Positions 25,839 to 34,444 of a stretch of 64,000 nucleotides of DNA are shown here, piece after piece. Where the stretch lies: NCBI RefSeq assembly GCF_001427875.1, contig NZ_LMHK01000001.1:1366871-1430870 (forward strand). The letters are read 5' to 3'. Numbering within the stretch: the stretch's first letter is position 1; every line of letters begins with the position of its first letter. Source of the DNA: Devosia sp. Root685 (GTDB taxonomy: Bacteria; Pseudomonadota; Alphaproteobacteria; Rhizobiales; Devosiaceae). The notes under the pieces were generated by a model. It was not told the DNA's origin. It made no database searches and was given only the letters and a program-made list of their open reading frames with translations. Made by a program: the position numbers and the translations under genes.

Positions 25839-27107
25839 TCAGGCGACCTTGCGCATGACCAAGGTGGCATTGGTGCCGCCAAAGCCGAAGCTGTTGGACA
25901 GAGCCACGTTGATTTCCTTCTTGAGTGCCACTTTGGGCACCAGATTGATCGGCGTTTCGACAGAGGGATTGTCGAGATTGAGCGTCGGCGGAGCGATGCC
26001 ATCGCGCATGGCGAGAAGGCAGAAAATCGCTTCGACGGAGCCTGCAGCGCCGAGAAGGTGACCGATGGCCGACTTGGTCGAGCTCATCACCGACTTTTCG
26101 GCGGCCGCACCGAGGACGCGGGAAACCGCGCCCAGTTCGATCTCGTCGCCCAAGGGCGTCGAGGTGCCATGGGCGTTGATATAGTCGATATCGGCAGGCG
26201 AAATGCCCGCACGCTTGACTGCCGCGCTCATGGCACGGAAGCCACCATCGCCATCGGGCGCGGGTGCGGTGATGTGATAGGCATCGCCCGAAAGGCCATA
26301 GCCGATCACTTCGCCATAAATCTTGGCGCCGCGAGCCTTGGCGCGCTCATAGTCTTCGAGCACGACAATGCCGGCGCCCTCGCCCATGACGAAGCCATCG
26401 CGATCCCGATCATAGGGGCGCGAAGCGGCGGTTGGATTATCGTTGAAGCCCGTCGAAAGCGCCCGCGCTGCGGCAAAGCCTGCCAGCGAAATGCGATTGA
26501 CGCAGCTTTCCGCGCCACCCGCCACCATCACATCGGCATCGCCCAGCGCGATCAGGCGGGCCGCATCGCCAATGGCGTGCGCCCCAGTCGAGCAGGCGGT
26601 GACGACGGAATGGTTCGGTCCCTTGAGACCGAAACGGATGGAAACGTGGCCGGAGGCCAGATTGATCAGGCGACCCGGAATGAAGAAGGGGCTGATGCGG
26701 CGCGGGCCTTTTTCGTGGAGGGTGATGGAGGCATCATAGATGCCGCCAATCCCGCCAATGCCCGAGCCGATCAGAACGCCTGTGCGTTCCTGCTCTTCCT
26801 GCGTCTTGGGCTCAACCCCGGCATCCTGGATGGCCTGGGTGGCAGCGGCCATGGCGTAGACGATGAAATCGTCGACCTTGCGCTGTTCCTTGGTTTCCAT
26901 CCATTCGTCGGGATTGTACTTGCCATCGGCATAATCCCCGCGGGGCAGCCGGTGGGCAATCTGGCAGGCGATATCGTCGACCTGGAATTCGTCGATACGC
27001 TTGGCTCCACTCTTGCCTGCAAGAATATTGGCCCACGTGGCCTCCACTCCGCAACCAAGGGGCGTGACAAGCCCCATTCCGGTGACGACGACTCGGCGAA
27101 GTTCCAT
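25839..27107 (-). CDS. fabF: beta-ketoacyl-ACP synthase II
   Basis: A 422-residue condensing enzyme that extends acyl-ACP with malonyl-ACP in type II fatty acid synthesis. The nucleophile is C172 in VTACSTGAHA. The two histidines are in NAHGTSTPLGD (about 310) and AIGHLLGAAG (about 348). The C-terminal FGFGGTNATL closes the fold. It follows acpP by 21 bases, the standard order acpP-fabF, and a strong terminator ends it. Confidence 0.97.
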   Translation of the reverse strand: MELRRVVVTGMGLVTPLGCGVEATWANILAGKSGAKRIDEFQVDDIACQIAHRLPRGDYADGKYNPDEWMETKEQRKVDDFIVYAMAAATQAIQDAGVEPKTQEEQERTGVLIGSGIGGIGGIYDASITLHEKGPRRISPFFIPGRLINLASGHVSIRFGLKGPNHSVVTACSTGAHAIGDAARLIALGDADVMVAGGAESCVNRISLAGFAAARALSTGFNDNPTAASRPYDRDRDGFVMGEGAGIVVLEDYERAKARGAKIYGEVIGYGLSGDAYHITAPAPDGDGGFRAMSAAVKRAGISPADIDYINAHGTSTPLGDEIELGAVSRVLGAAAEKSVMSSTKSAIGHLLGAAGSVEAIFCLLAMRDGIAPPTLNLDNPSVETPINLVPKVALKKEINVALSNSFGFGGTNATLVMRKVA

Positions 27108-27128
27108 GTCTAACCCTGCCCGTCCAGC

Positions 27129-27365
27129 TTAGCTGGTGGCCTTGGTCAGGAAGGAGACAGCGTCTCCGAAGGTCTGGATCGACTCGGCAGCATCGTCCGG
27201 GATTTCGACCGAAAATTCTTCCTCGAAAGCCATAACCAGCTCGACCTGATCGAGCGAGTCAGCGCCCAGATCGTCGATGAAGCTGGCCTTTTCAACGACC
27301 TTCTCGGCGTCCACATTGAGGTGTTCCACAACGATCTTGCGGACCCGATCAGCGACATCGCTCAT
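27129..27365 (-). CDS. acpP: acyl carrier protein
   Basis: A 78-residue acidic protein that carries fatty acid intermediates on 4'-phosphopantetheine attached to S37 in the [10 protein letters not shown] motif. Length and the four-helix pattern are typical. GGGAAG lies nine bases before the ATG at 27365. The 373-base gap upstream (27366-27738) is wide for a highly expressed gene and holds a small inverted repeat and a large repeat element. Confidence 0.98.
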   Translation of the reverse strand: MSDVADRVRKIVVEHLNVDAEKVVEKASFIDDLGADSLDQVELVMAFEEEFSVEIPDDAAESIQTFGDAVSFLTKATS

Positions 27366-27409
27366 ATTTGACTTCCCTTTTCAGAAATCGAAGTTTCGTT
27401 TCGCTTCTT

Positions 27410-27426
27410 ATTGGCGCGAAGCCAAT
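27410..27426 (-). promoter_or_regulatory. inverted repeat in the acpP leader/promoter
   Basis: A perfect ATTGGC-N5-GCCAAT palindrome of 17 bases lies 45 bases before the acpP ATG. On the minus strand a TTGATG box (27427-27432) followed 17 bases later by TAAGAA spans it, so it may be an operator. As RNA it gives a short GGC-UUCGC-GCC hairpin. Either role is inferred. Confidence 0.4.
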
Positions 27427-27613
27427 TCATCAAGCTCGGTTTTGACTTGCACAGAGGCAATGTAAGCGGCCTTTTCGGCGCTCGCAAGGCGAACCGGCAA
27501 GGGTTAACGGGGCGCGATTAGCATGTTTCCCTAGCCATTGCCAGCAGCGGCAGGCATGGTTTCCAAGGGTTTAAGGCTTTATTAACGGGCGGATTGCCCC
27601 GCGCTTGTGACTC

Positions 27614-27729
27614 CACCCCCTCCCAGCCTCCCCCATCGAGGGGGAGGTGCCTATCGAGTTTGAGACAAGATCAAGTCACGCCCACAGTCCCTTCACCTCC
27701 CCCTTGATGGGGGAGGCCGGGAGGGGGTG
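27614..27729. repeat. large inverted CCTCCCCC repeat
   Basis: Arm 1 (27614-27649, with CACCCCCTCCCAGCCTCCCC and GGGGGAGGTG) and arm 2 (27694-27729, CACCTCCCCCTTGATGGGGG then AGGCCGGGAGGGGGTG) are near-perfect inverted copies about 36 bases long. Each is also a hairpin. It lies just downstream of fabG, before acpP, and may end the fabD-fabG transcript. Similar elements are common between genes in alphaproteobacteria. Confidence 0.85.
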
Positions 27730-27738
27730 CCTTCTGCC

Positions 27739-28476
27739 TTAGATCATCGCCATGCCGCCGTTGACGTTGAGCGTGTGGCCCGTGACGTAGGCGGCGGCGT
27801 CGCTCGAGAGGAAGACGGCGCAGGCGGCGACTTCCTGGGGGGTGCCGAGGCGGGTGGCCGGAATGGTGGAAAGAATGGCGTCGCGCTGCTTGTCGTTGAG
27901 TTCATCGGTCATGGCCGAGGCAATGAAGCCTGGGGCGATGGAATTGACCGTGATATTGCGGCTCGCCACTTCATAGGCCAGCGCCTTGTTCATGCCGATG
28001 AGACCAGCCTTGGAGGCGGCATAATTGCCCTGGCCGGGATTGCCCATGACGCCGACGACCGAGGAAATGCCGATGATGCGGCCAAAGCGCTGCTTCATCA
28101 TGCCACGCAGCACGGCGCGGTTGAGATGGAAGGCGGCGGTGAGATTGACCGCGATAACCTCGTCCCACTCCTCATCCTTCATGCGCATGAAGAGATTGTC
28201 GCGGGTCATGCCGGCATTGTTGACGAGAATATCGAGGCCGCCCATGGCTGCTTCCGCTGATGGCACGAGCTTGTCGACATCGTCGAGCTTGGAGAGATTG
28301 CACGGCAGGATCGGGCATTCCTTGCCGATCTGCTGGGCGGTCTCTTCAAGCGCGCCAACGCGGGTGCCGGACAGGGCCACGGTGGCGCCGGCAGCGGCCA
28401 GCGCCTTGGCGATTTCGCGGCCGATGCCGCCGCTGGCGCCCGTGACCAAGGCGCGCTTACCGGTCAAATCGAACAT
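27739..28476 (-). CDS. fabG: 3-oxoacyl-ACP reductase
   Basis: A 245-residue NADPH-dependent reductase of the SDR fold that reduces beta-ketoacyl-ACP. Visible are TGASGGIG (about 12-19), NNAG (about 86), the serine in GISSVVG (about 137) and YAASKAG (about 151-157). The C-terminal NVNGGMAMI ends as in typical FabG. The ATG at 28476 gives MFDLTGKRALVTGASG. It is 16 bases downstream of fabD and forms a pair with it. Confidence 0.96.
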   Translation of the reverse strand: MFDLTGKRALVTGASGGIGREIAKALAAAGATVALSGTRVGALEETAQQIGKECPILPCNLSKLDDVDKLVPSAEAAMGGLDILVNNAGMTRDNLFMRMKDEEWDEVIAVNLTAAFHLNRAVLRGMMKQRFGRIIGISSVVGVMGNPGQGNYAASKAGLIGMNKALAYEVASRNITVNSIAPGFIASAMTDELNDKQRDAILSTIPATRLGTPQEVAACAVFLSSDAAAYVTGHTLNVNGGMAMI

Positions 28477-28492
28477 GTTTTTATTCCCTGGT

Positions 28493-29443
28493 TCAGGCGG
28501 TGACGGCCGCGACGAAGGCGTCGATATCGGCGGGGCCGCCGACGGCATGGGTGGTGACATCGGGGGCGATGCGCTTGGCAAGGCCGGTAAGAACGCGGCC
28601 GGTGCCGAGTTCGACGAGCTGAGTGACCCCGCCCTGCCCGGCAAGCCAGGTGACGGTTTCGGTCCAGCGGACGACGCCGGTGACCTGCTCAACAAGACGC
28701 TGACGGATTTCGGCGGGGTCGGAGATCGGGGCCGCCAACACATTGGCGACGAGCGGCACGACGGGGGCGTTCATCTGCACTTCGGCAAGCGCAGAGGCCA
28801 TGGCGTCGGCAGCGGGCTGCATCAGGGAGCAATGGAAGGGAGCACTGACGGGCAGCAGCAGGGCGCGCTTGGAGCCCTTGGTCTTGGCGATTTCGACGGC
28901 GCGCTCGATGGCGGCGAGGGCGCCAGAAATAACGACCTGGCCGGGCGCATTGTCATTGGCGACCTGGCAGACTTCGCCTTGCGCGGCTTCTTCGGCAACA
29001 GCGCGGGCGGTGTCGAGATCGAGCCCGAGAAGCGCGGCCATGGCGCCGTGGCCAACGGGAACAGCCTTTTGCATGGCCTGGCCGCGGGTACGGAGGAGAC
29101 GGGCCGTATCAGAGAGAGAGAAAGTGCCAGCGGCGCAGAGGGCGGAATATTCGCCGAGCGAATGGCCGGCGACGAATTTGGCATGATCGGCCAGACGGAC
29201 GCCGCGGCTTTCGAGCACGCGGAGCACGGCAATGCTTGAGGCCATCAGGGCGGGCTGGGCATTTTCGGTGAGGCGCAGGACGTCTTCGGGGCCCTCGAAC
29301 ATGGTCTGGGACAGCTTTTGCCCCAGCGCGGCATCGACTTCATCGAAGACGGCGCGCGCTTCGGGGAAGGCATCGGCCAGTTCCTTGCCCATGCCGACGG
29401 CCTGGCTGCCCTGGCCGGGAAAGGTGAAAGCGATGCTGGTCAT
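28493..29443 (-). CDS. fabD: malonyl-CoA:ACP transacylase
   Basis: A 316-residue enzyme that loads malonate from CoA onto ACP. The N-terminal AFTFPGQGSQAVGMG, the nucleophile serine in VAGHSLGEYSA (about 93), the arginine in TRGQAMQKAVPVGHGAMAAL and the histidine in VSAPFHCSLMQ are in place. The ATG at 29443, with GGAGAC upstream, gives the family start; an upstream in-frame start at 29509 is unlikely. It heads the fab block. Confidence 0.96.
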   Translation of the reverse strand: MTSIAFTFPGQGSQAVGMGKELADAFPEARAVFDEVDAALGQKLSQTMFEGPEDVLRLTENAQPALMASSIAVLRVLESRGVRLADHAKFVAGHSLGEYSALCAAGTFSLSDTARLLRTRGQAMQKAVPVGHGAMAALLGLDLDTARAVAEEAAQGEVCQVANDNAPGQVVISGALAAIERAVEIAKTKGSKRALLLPVSAPFHCSLMQPAADAMASALAEVQMNAPVVPLVANVLAAPISDPAEIRQRLVEQVTGVVRWTETVTWLAGQGGVTQLVELGTGRVLTGLAKRIAPDVTTHAVGGPADIDAFVAAVTA

Positions 29444-29567
29444 GACGGCGTCTCCGGGGTTGCGGACATTGCGAGGCGTTTGCCGAGTGTATTTGGCTGA
29501 GTCAAGCAATCTCTCTTAAGGGATTTTGCGGGAGAATTATGCGTCAGTGCGATTTTTTGGAGGCACC

Positions 29568-31019
29568 ATGGATAGTTCAGCCGCGGGGGTTTCCACAAAT
29601 TCGGGCTTTGCCAGGCCGCTCATTGCCGCCGCCCTGACGGCCGCGATCGTCTTTGCCCTGGCTTTGCTCGGTATCCATAGCAGAACGGCGTTCGACCTTG
29701 CGAGCCTCTGGCCCGCCAATGCGGCATTGCTCGGCATTCTCGCCATTTATCCCAAGACAAATTCGGCTTTGACCTGGGTGCTGAGCGCGCTGGCCTATAT
29801 GGCGGCGGATCTGCTTTCGGGCGGGGACCTGCTGCGATCGGCGGCGCTCAACGCGACAAATCTTGTGGGCGTAGCAACGGGGCTGGCACTGATCCGGCTT
29901 TGGGCGTCCCGATTTTTCCCGATGACACGGCCATCGAGCGTTGTCCGGCTCTCCGTCGTGGTGCTTGCCGCGTCGCTCGCCTGCGGAATTGCCGGCGGCT
30001 TCGTCGCCGGACCACTTTTGGGCCTCGACCGGTTGGAGGGCTTCTTTCTCTGGACCGCCTCCGAGGCTGTGAATTACGCCATTTTCCTGCCGCTGGTGAT
30101 GGGCGGCCGCCTTATCAAGGCGCGCAAATCCGCGCTGGCGGACGAGAAGGATGGCAGTCTCGCCGAAAAGGCCACGGCAATCGCGGCGCTGGCCGCGTCC
30201 TGCGGCCTCATGCCATTCGTGGGCGGCGCTGGGGCGCTGGTGCTGTATCTGCCTGCTTTCATCTGGTGTTCGACGCTGTTCAGCCCGCGGATCGCGCTTG
30301 TTCTTTCCGGGCTCGCGGCCATGTGGGTCTTGTTTGCCGTGCCCGTCGGCCTCATTCCGCTTTATGTGGATAATGTGCCTCTGGATTCGCCCTGGGATCT
30401 TGCGTCCTTCCGGATGGGCATTGCCTCGCTCGCGCTGGGCTCACTCGCCATGGTGATGCTGAACGCTTTCTGGCAGGAAGCGCATGACGAAATCGAGCAT
30501 CGCGCCAATCATGATTTTCTGACGGGCCTGCTCAATCGCCGGCAGTTCAACGCGACGGCCGAGGCGAGCCTCGTACGGCAGCGGGACGGCACGCCGAACG
30601 TGGCCTTGGCGGTGGATGTCGACCACTTCAAATCGATCAACGATACGCATGGGCATCCGCTGGGGGATCATGTGCTGCAGGTTGTGGCGGGTCTACTTAC
30701 GGCCGGGCTGCGCAAGGGCGATATTCTGGGCCGGCTGGGGGGCGAGGAATTTGCCATCATCCTGCCCGGCGCGGGGATCGAGGAAGGCACAAGGGTCGCC
30801 GAGCGGATTCGCGAAGCGATTGCCGCCGAAACCCTGCGGCATGGCGAAGTGGCCATTGCCACCAGCGTCAGTATCGGGCTTGTCGAATTCCAGGCGCCGG
30901 CCAACCTGCCGCGCATGCTCAGCCTTGCCGACGAAGCGCTTTATGAGGCCAAGAATGCCGGCCGCAACCGCGTCGTTGCCCACAAAAGCGCCGCCCTGTT
31001 GAAGGCTGCCGGCGCCTGA
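29568..31019 (+). CDS. MASE1-type membrane diguanylate cyclase
   Basis: A 483-residue inner-membrane protein. Residues of about 15-310 form eight or so hydrophobic helices with the SLWPANAALLGILA segment typical of MASE1 sensor domains. A GGDEF domain (about 325-475) follows. Its active site is GGEEF, and an RxxD inhibitory site (RKGD) lies five residues before it, so it should make cyclic di-GMP and be product-inhibited. HDFLTGLLNRRQF marks the domain start. GGAGG lies six bases before the ATG at 29568. It diverges from fabD. The signal sensed is unknown. Confidence 0.88.
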   Translation: MDSSAAGVSTNSGFARPLIAAALTAAIVFALALLGIHSRTAFDLASLWPANAALLGILAIYPKTNSALTWVLSALAYMAADLLSGGDLLRSAALNATNLVGVATGLALIRLWASRFFPMTRPSSVVRLSVVVLAASLACGIAGGFVAGPLLGLDRLEGFFLWTASEAVNYAIFLPLVMGGRLIKARKSALADEKDGSLAEKATAIAALAASCGLMPFVGGAGALVLYLPAFIWCSTLFSPRIALVLSGLAAMWVLFAVPVGLIPLYVDNVPLDSPWDLASFRMGIASLALGSLAMVMLNAFWQEAHDEIEHRANHDFLTGLLNRRQFNATAEASLVRQRDGTPNVALAVDVDHFKSINDTHGHPLGDHVLQVVAGLLTAGLRKGDILGRLGGEEFAIILPGAGIEEGTRVAERIREAIAAETLRHGEVAIATSVSIGLVEFQAPANLPRMLSLADEALYEAKNAGRNRVVAHKSAALLKAAGA

Positions 31020-31022
31020 AGC

Positions 31023-31051
31023 TTGCATTTGGGTGCCTTCTATTCTATAGC
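31023..31051 (+). promoter_or_regulatory. candidate promoter of the rpsF-rpsR unit
   Basis: TTGCAT (31023-31028), 17 bases, then TATAGC (31046-31051), just after the diguanylate cyclase stop. It would give a leader of about 210 bases, long enough for an S6:S18-type autoregulatory RNA structure. That structure was not traced. Confidence 0.3.
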
Positions 31052-31265
31052 CGCCGCAGCAATTCGTTTGGCCGGGGGCTGAACGGAGGGTTTTTCCTTT
31101 TGAACGATAAGGCTCTCTGAGCCCCAACGTTGGGAAAGATAGGACGCTCACCCGTCCGGCCTCCCGTGTTCCCGCTCTTTGCAAGACTGCTTTGACGCCT
31201 TTCCAGGCTTTGAAGGGGCTCCGCGCCAGGCATTGCGTATGACAACTGAAAGGAAGGCGCACTCA

Positions 31266-31664
31266 ATGGCCCTTTACGAACACATCTTCCTGGCGCGCCA
31301 GGACGTTTCGCAGCAGCAGGTTGAAGAACTGACCACTGCGCTGACCGAAATCCTGTCTCAGGGTGGCGGCAAGGTTACCAAGAACGAATATTGGGGCCTC
31401 AAGGGTCTCTCCTACCGCATCCGCAAGAACCGCAAGGCTCACTACACCCTGCTCAACATCGACGCTTCCGCGCCGGCAATTGCCGAAATGGAACGCCAGA
31501 TGCGCATCAATGAAGACATCCTGCGCTTCATGACCGTGCGCGTCGACGAGCTGGAAGAAGGCCCGTCCGCGATGATGCAGAAGCGCGATCGCGATGACCG
31601 CGATGGTGGTGGCCGTGGCGAACGTGGTGCCCCCTCGGGCGACCGCCGTCCCCGCCGCTTCTAA
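31266..31664 (+). CDS. rpsF: 30S ribosomal protein S6
   Basis: A 132-residue small-subunit protein that pairs with S18 on the central domain of 16S rRNA. It begins [15 protein letters not shown] and carries the [17 protein letters not shown] strand region (about 42-58). The C-terminal tail (about 105-132) is Arg/Asp/Gly-rich, an extension common in alphaproteobacteria and probably disordered. The ATG at 31266 follows GGAAGG. It is followed by rpsR after 18 bases. Confidence 0.97.
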   Translation: MALYEHIFLARQDVSQQQVEELTTALTEILSQGGGKVTKNEYWGLKGLSYRIRKNRKAHYTLLNIDASAPAIAEMERQMRINEDILRFMTVRVDELEEGPSAMMQKRDRDDRDGGGRGERGAPSGDRRPRRF

Positions 31665-31682
31665 GATAAGGAACGCATAGCC

Positions 31683-31937
31683 ATGGCTATTAAAGACCTC
31701 ACCACTTCCCAGGCCCGCCGTCCGTTCCAGCGCCGTCGCAAGACCTGCCCGTTCTCGGGCGAAGGCGCGCCAAAGATCGACTACAAGGACGTGCGCCTGC
31801 TTTCGCGCTACGTTTCCGAGCGCGGCAAGATCGTGCCGAGCCGTATCACCGCCGTTTCTGCCAAGAAGCAGCGTGAACTGGCTCGTGCGATCAAGCGTGC
31901 CCGCTTTATCGGCATCATGCCTTATGCTGTGAAATAA
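31683..31937 (+). CDS. rpsR: 30S ribosomal protein S18
   Basis: An 84-residue protein with the conserved [14 protein letters not shown] start, [19 protein letters not shown] in the middle and [15 protein letters not shown] at the end. It binds 16S rRNA as a heterodimer with S6, encoded immediately upstream. Start and length are typical. Confidence 0.98.
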   Translation: MAIKDLTTSQARRPFQRRRKTCPFSGEGAPKIDYKDVRLLSRYVSERGKIVPSRITAVSAKKQRELARAIKRARFIGIMPYAVK

Positions 31938-31940
31938 GCT

Positions 31941-32050
31941 CGCTGGGACGGCGATCTAGCGGCGTCCGCCTGCGCTTCCGGTGCTCACGTACCAATGTAC
32001 GTTCCGCTCCGGTTCTCGGCGAACACCACTATCTCATCCGTCCCAACGGC
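31941..32050. repeat. family D repeat in a large hairpin
   Basis: The repeat core (31969-32019) begins CCTGCGCTTCCGGTGCTCAC, then TACCAATGTACG and CTCCGGTTCTCG. It is the second copy of the element at 9473-9545. Flanking sequences GCTGGGACGG (about 31942) and CCGTCCCAACGGC (about 32039) are inverted, so the whole block can fold back. It occupies the rpsR-rplI gap. Confidence 0.72.
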
Positions 32051-32157
32051 TTCTTTCCCGCATAAGTGCCCTTAACCAGCAGGGCAAATCGCTGGGGTCG
32101 CAGATGGTCTGCGGCTCCTAACCGTCTTCAAGACGGGACAGCCAAAGGAATAAAGAC

Positions 32158-32724
32158 ATGAAAGTCATTCTGCTCGAGCGTATCGGTCGCACCGGCACCA
32201 TCGGCGACGAAGTCAATGTGAAGGACGGTTTTGCCCGTAACTTCCTCCTGCCCCAGGGCAAGGCTCTGCGCGCCACCGAAGCCAACCGCAAGCGTTTCGA
32301 AAACGAGCGCGTGCACATCGAACAGCGCAACGAAGAGCGCCGCACTGCCGCTGCCGGTATCGCCGAAGGCCTCAATGGCCGTTCGGTCATCATCATCCGT
32401 CAGGCTGGTGAAACCGGCCAGCTCTACGGTTCGGTCGCAGCCCGCGATATCGTCGAAGCCCTGGCTGTCGATGGTTACATCGTTCAGCGCAACCAGGTCG
32501 ACCTTGCCGATCCGATCAAGACCGTTGGTGTCCACACCGTGCCGCTGACGCTGCATGCTGAAGTCGCCGTCTCGATCACCGTCAATGTTGCCCGTTCGGT
32601 TGACGAAGCCAACCGTCAGGCCGAAGGCGAAGACGTCACCGTCCACACCTTCGAAGCTGACGATGACGGCGATTTCGCCGCCGGCCAGAAGGACGCTGCT
32701 TCGGACGACCGTTTCGAAGAGTAG
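32158..32724 (+). CDS. rplI: 50S ribosomal protein L9
   Basis: A 188-residue large-subunit protein. The N-terminal domain [20 protein letters not shown] with [13 protein letters not shown], the long connecting helix (about 45-75) and the C-terminal RNA-binding domain are present. An acidic tail of some 40 residues extends beyond the usual 150, as in other alphaproteobacteria. AAAGGAA precedes the ATG. A strong terminator follows. Confidence 0.97.
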   Translation: MKVILLERIGRTGTIGDEVNVKDGFARNFLLPQGKALRATEANRKRFENERVHIEQRNEERRTAAAGIAEGLNGRSVIIIRQAGETGQLYGSVAARDIVEALAVDGYIVQRNQVDLADPIKTVGVHTVPLTLHAEVAVSITVNVARSVDEANRQAEGEDVTVHTFEADDDGDFAAGQKDAASDDRFEE

Positions 32725-32744
32725 TCCTTGCGGACTGAAATTTG

Positions 32745-32773
32745 AAAAGGCCGGGCGAAAGCCCGGCCTTTTT
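32745..32773 (+). terminator. intrinsic terminator after rplI
   Basis: The stem AAGGCCGGGC-GAAA-GCCCGGCCTT is followed by TTTG. It begins 20 bases after the rplI stop and closes the ribosomal protein unit before dnaB. Confidence 0.9.
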
Positions 32774-32957
32774 GTTTGGGGACGTGCTAGAATCGGTCAC
32801 GCGCAGGCCATGATCGAATGGCAAGTAACAGAGTGACTATTCCCCGTTGTTCACAGAGTTCACACGGCGAAAAGAATCTTAACTCCTTGAGGGATAGGGC
32901 GGTGGGACTCCGACCACTCCCCCGTGGTTAGAAAGGTTAACACCCCCGAGGATCACG

Positions 32958-34442
32958 ATGGCTGAGATCGCACGGCTTCACCCGGCCGAAGACAAGTCGT
33001 TTCGCGTCGCCCCACACAATGTGGAGGCGGAACAGGCGCTGCTCGGCGCTATCCTGATCAACAATGAAGCGTTTTACCGGGTCTCGGATTTCCTGGAGCC
33101 GGAACATTTTTATGAGCCCGTGCACCGGGACATTTATGAGATCACCAGCAAGGTGATTCGCGCCGGTAAATCGGCGGATCCGACGACGATCAAAACCCAC
33201 CTGCCCGACCAGCTCCTGCCCGAAATGACCATGGCGCAATATCTGGCGCGGCTCGCCGCAGAAGCGACGACCGTCATCAATGCCGGGGACTATGGGCAGG
33301 CCATCTATGACCTCGCCATTCGCCGGAACCTGATTCTAGTCGGCGAGGAAATGGTTTCGGTCGCCTATGAGTCCGAGGTCGAAATGACCCCGAACCGGCA
33401 GATCGAAAAGGTGGAAGGCGAGCTGTTCCAGCTGGCCGAAAAAGGACGCTATGACGGCGGCTTCCTCAGCTTCAGCACAGCGCTCAGCGCCTCCATCCGC
33501 ATGGCGGGCGAGGCCTTTCAGCGCGATGGCGGGCTTTCGGGCGTCGCGACGGACCTTCATGACCTCGATCGGCAGATGGGCGGCTTGCAGCGCTCGGACT
33601 TGATCGTGCTCGCTGGCCGCCCTGCCATGGGCAAGACCTCGCTCGTGACCAATATCGCTTATAATGTTGCCAAGAACTGGCGCGGCGAGGTGACGCCGGA
33701 CGGGCACAACAAGACGGTCAATGGCGGTGTCGTCGGGTTCTTCAGCCTCGAAATGAGTTCCGAACAGCTCGCGACGCGTATTCTGGCCGAACAGGCGGAA
33801 GTTTCCTCGTCCGACATTCGCCGCGGGCGTATTCACGACAGCCAGTTTTCCAAGCTGGTGGACGTGTCGAACATGATGAGCAAGGTGCCGCTCTATATCG
33901 ACGATACGGGCGGCCTGAGCGTGGCGCAGCTTGCCGCACGGGCGCGGCGGCTGAAGCGGCAAAAGGGGCTCGATCTGCTTATTGTGGACTACCTGCAGCT
34001 CCTCTCGGGGTCCTCGAAGGCCTCGAGCCAGAACCGCGTGCAGGAACTGACCGAAATTACGACGACGCTGAAGGCACTGGCCAAGGAGCTGGAAGTGCCT
34101 GTTATCGCGCTGTCCCAGCTTTCCCGTCAGGTCGAGTCGCGAGACGACAAGCATCCGCAGCTTTCCGATTTGCGCGAATCGGGTTCTATCGAGCAGGACG
34201 CGGACGTGGTGATGTTCGTTTACCGCGAAGAGTACTATCTCAAGAACAAGGAGCCCAAAGAGGGGACGCCAGAGCACATCAGCTGGCAGACGGAAATGGA
34301 GCAGGTGCATGGCAAGGCGGAAGTCATCATTGCCAAGCAGCGCCATGGCCCTACAGGAACGGTGCAGCTGAGCTTTGAAGCCCAGTTCACACGCTTCGGT
34401 AACCTCGCACGGGCAGACTATCTACCGGAACGCATGGAATAG
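32958..34442 (+). CDS. dnaB: replicative DNA helicase
   Basis: A 494-residue hexameric helicase that unwinds DNA at the replication fork. The N-terminal domain (about 20-120) begins PHNVEAEQALLGAILINNEAF. The RecA-like ATPase carries GRPAMGKTSL (about 223), the LIVDYLQLL Walker B (about 343) and LSQLSRQVE. The C-terminal KQRHGPTG is the usual arginine-finger region. No intein is seen. It is followed after two bases by alr. Confidence 0.97.
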   Translation: MAEIARLHPAEDKSFRVAPHNVEAEQALLGAILINNEAFYRVSDFLEPEHFYEPVHRDIYEITSKVIRAGKSADPTTIKTHLPDQLLPEMTMAQYLARLAAEATTVINAGDYGQAIYDLAIRRNLILVGEEMVSVAYESEVEMTPNRQIEKVEGELFQLAEKGRYDGGFLSFSTALSASIRMAGEAFQRDGGLSGVATDLHDLDRQMGGLQRSDLIVLAGRPAMGKTSLVTNIAYNVAKNWRGEVTPDGHNKTVNGGVVGFFSLEMSSEQLATRILAEQAEVSSSDIRRGRIHDSQFSKLVDVSNMMSKVPLYIDDTGGLSVAQLAARARRLKRQKGLDLLIVDYLQLLSGSSKASSQNRVQELTEITTTLKALAKELEVPVIALSQLSRQVESRDDKHPQLSDLRESGSIEQDADVVMFVYREEYYLKNKEPKEGTPEHISWQTEMEQVHGKAEVIIAKQRHGPTGTVQLSFEAQFTRFGNLARADYLPERME

Positions 34443-34444
34443 GT

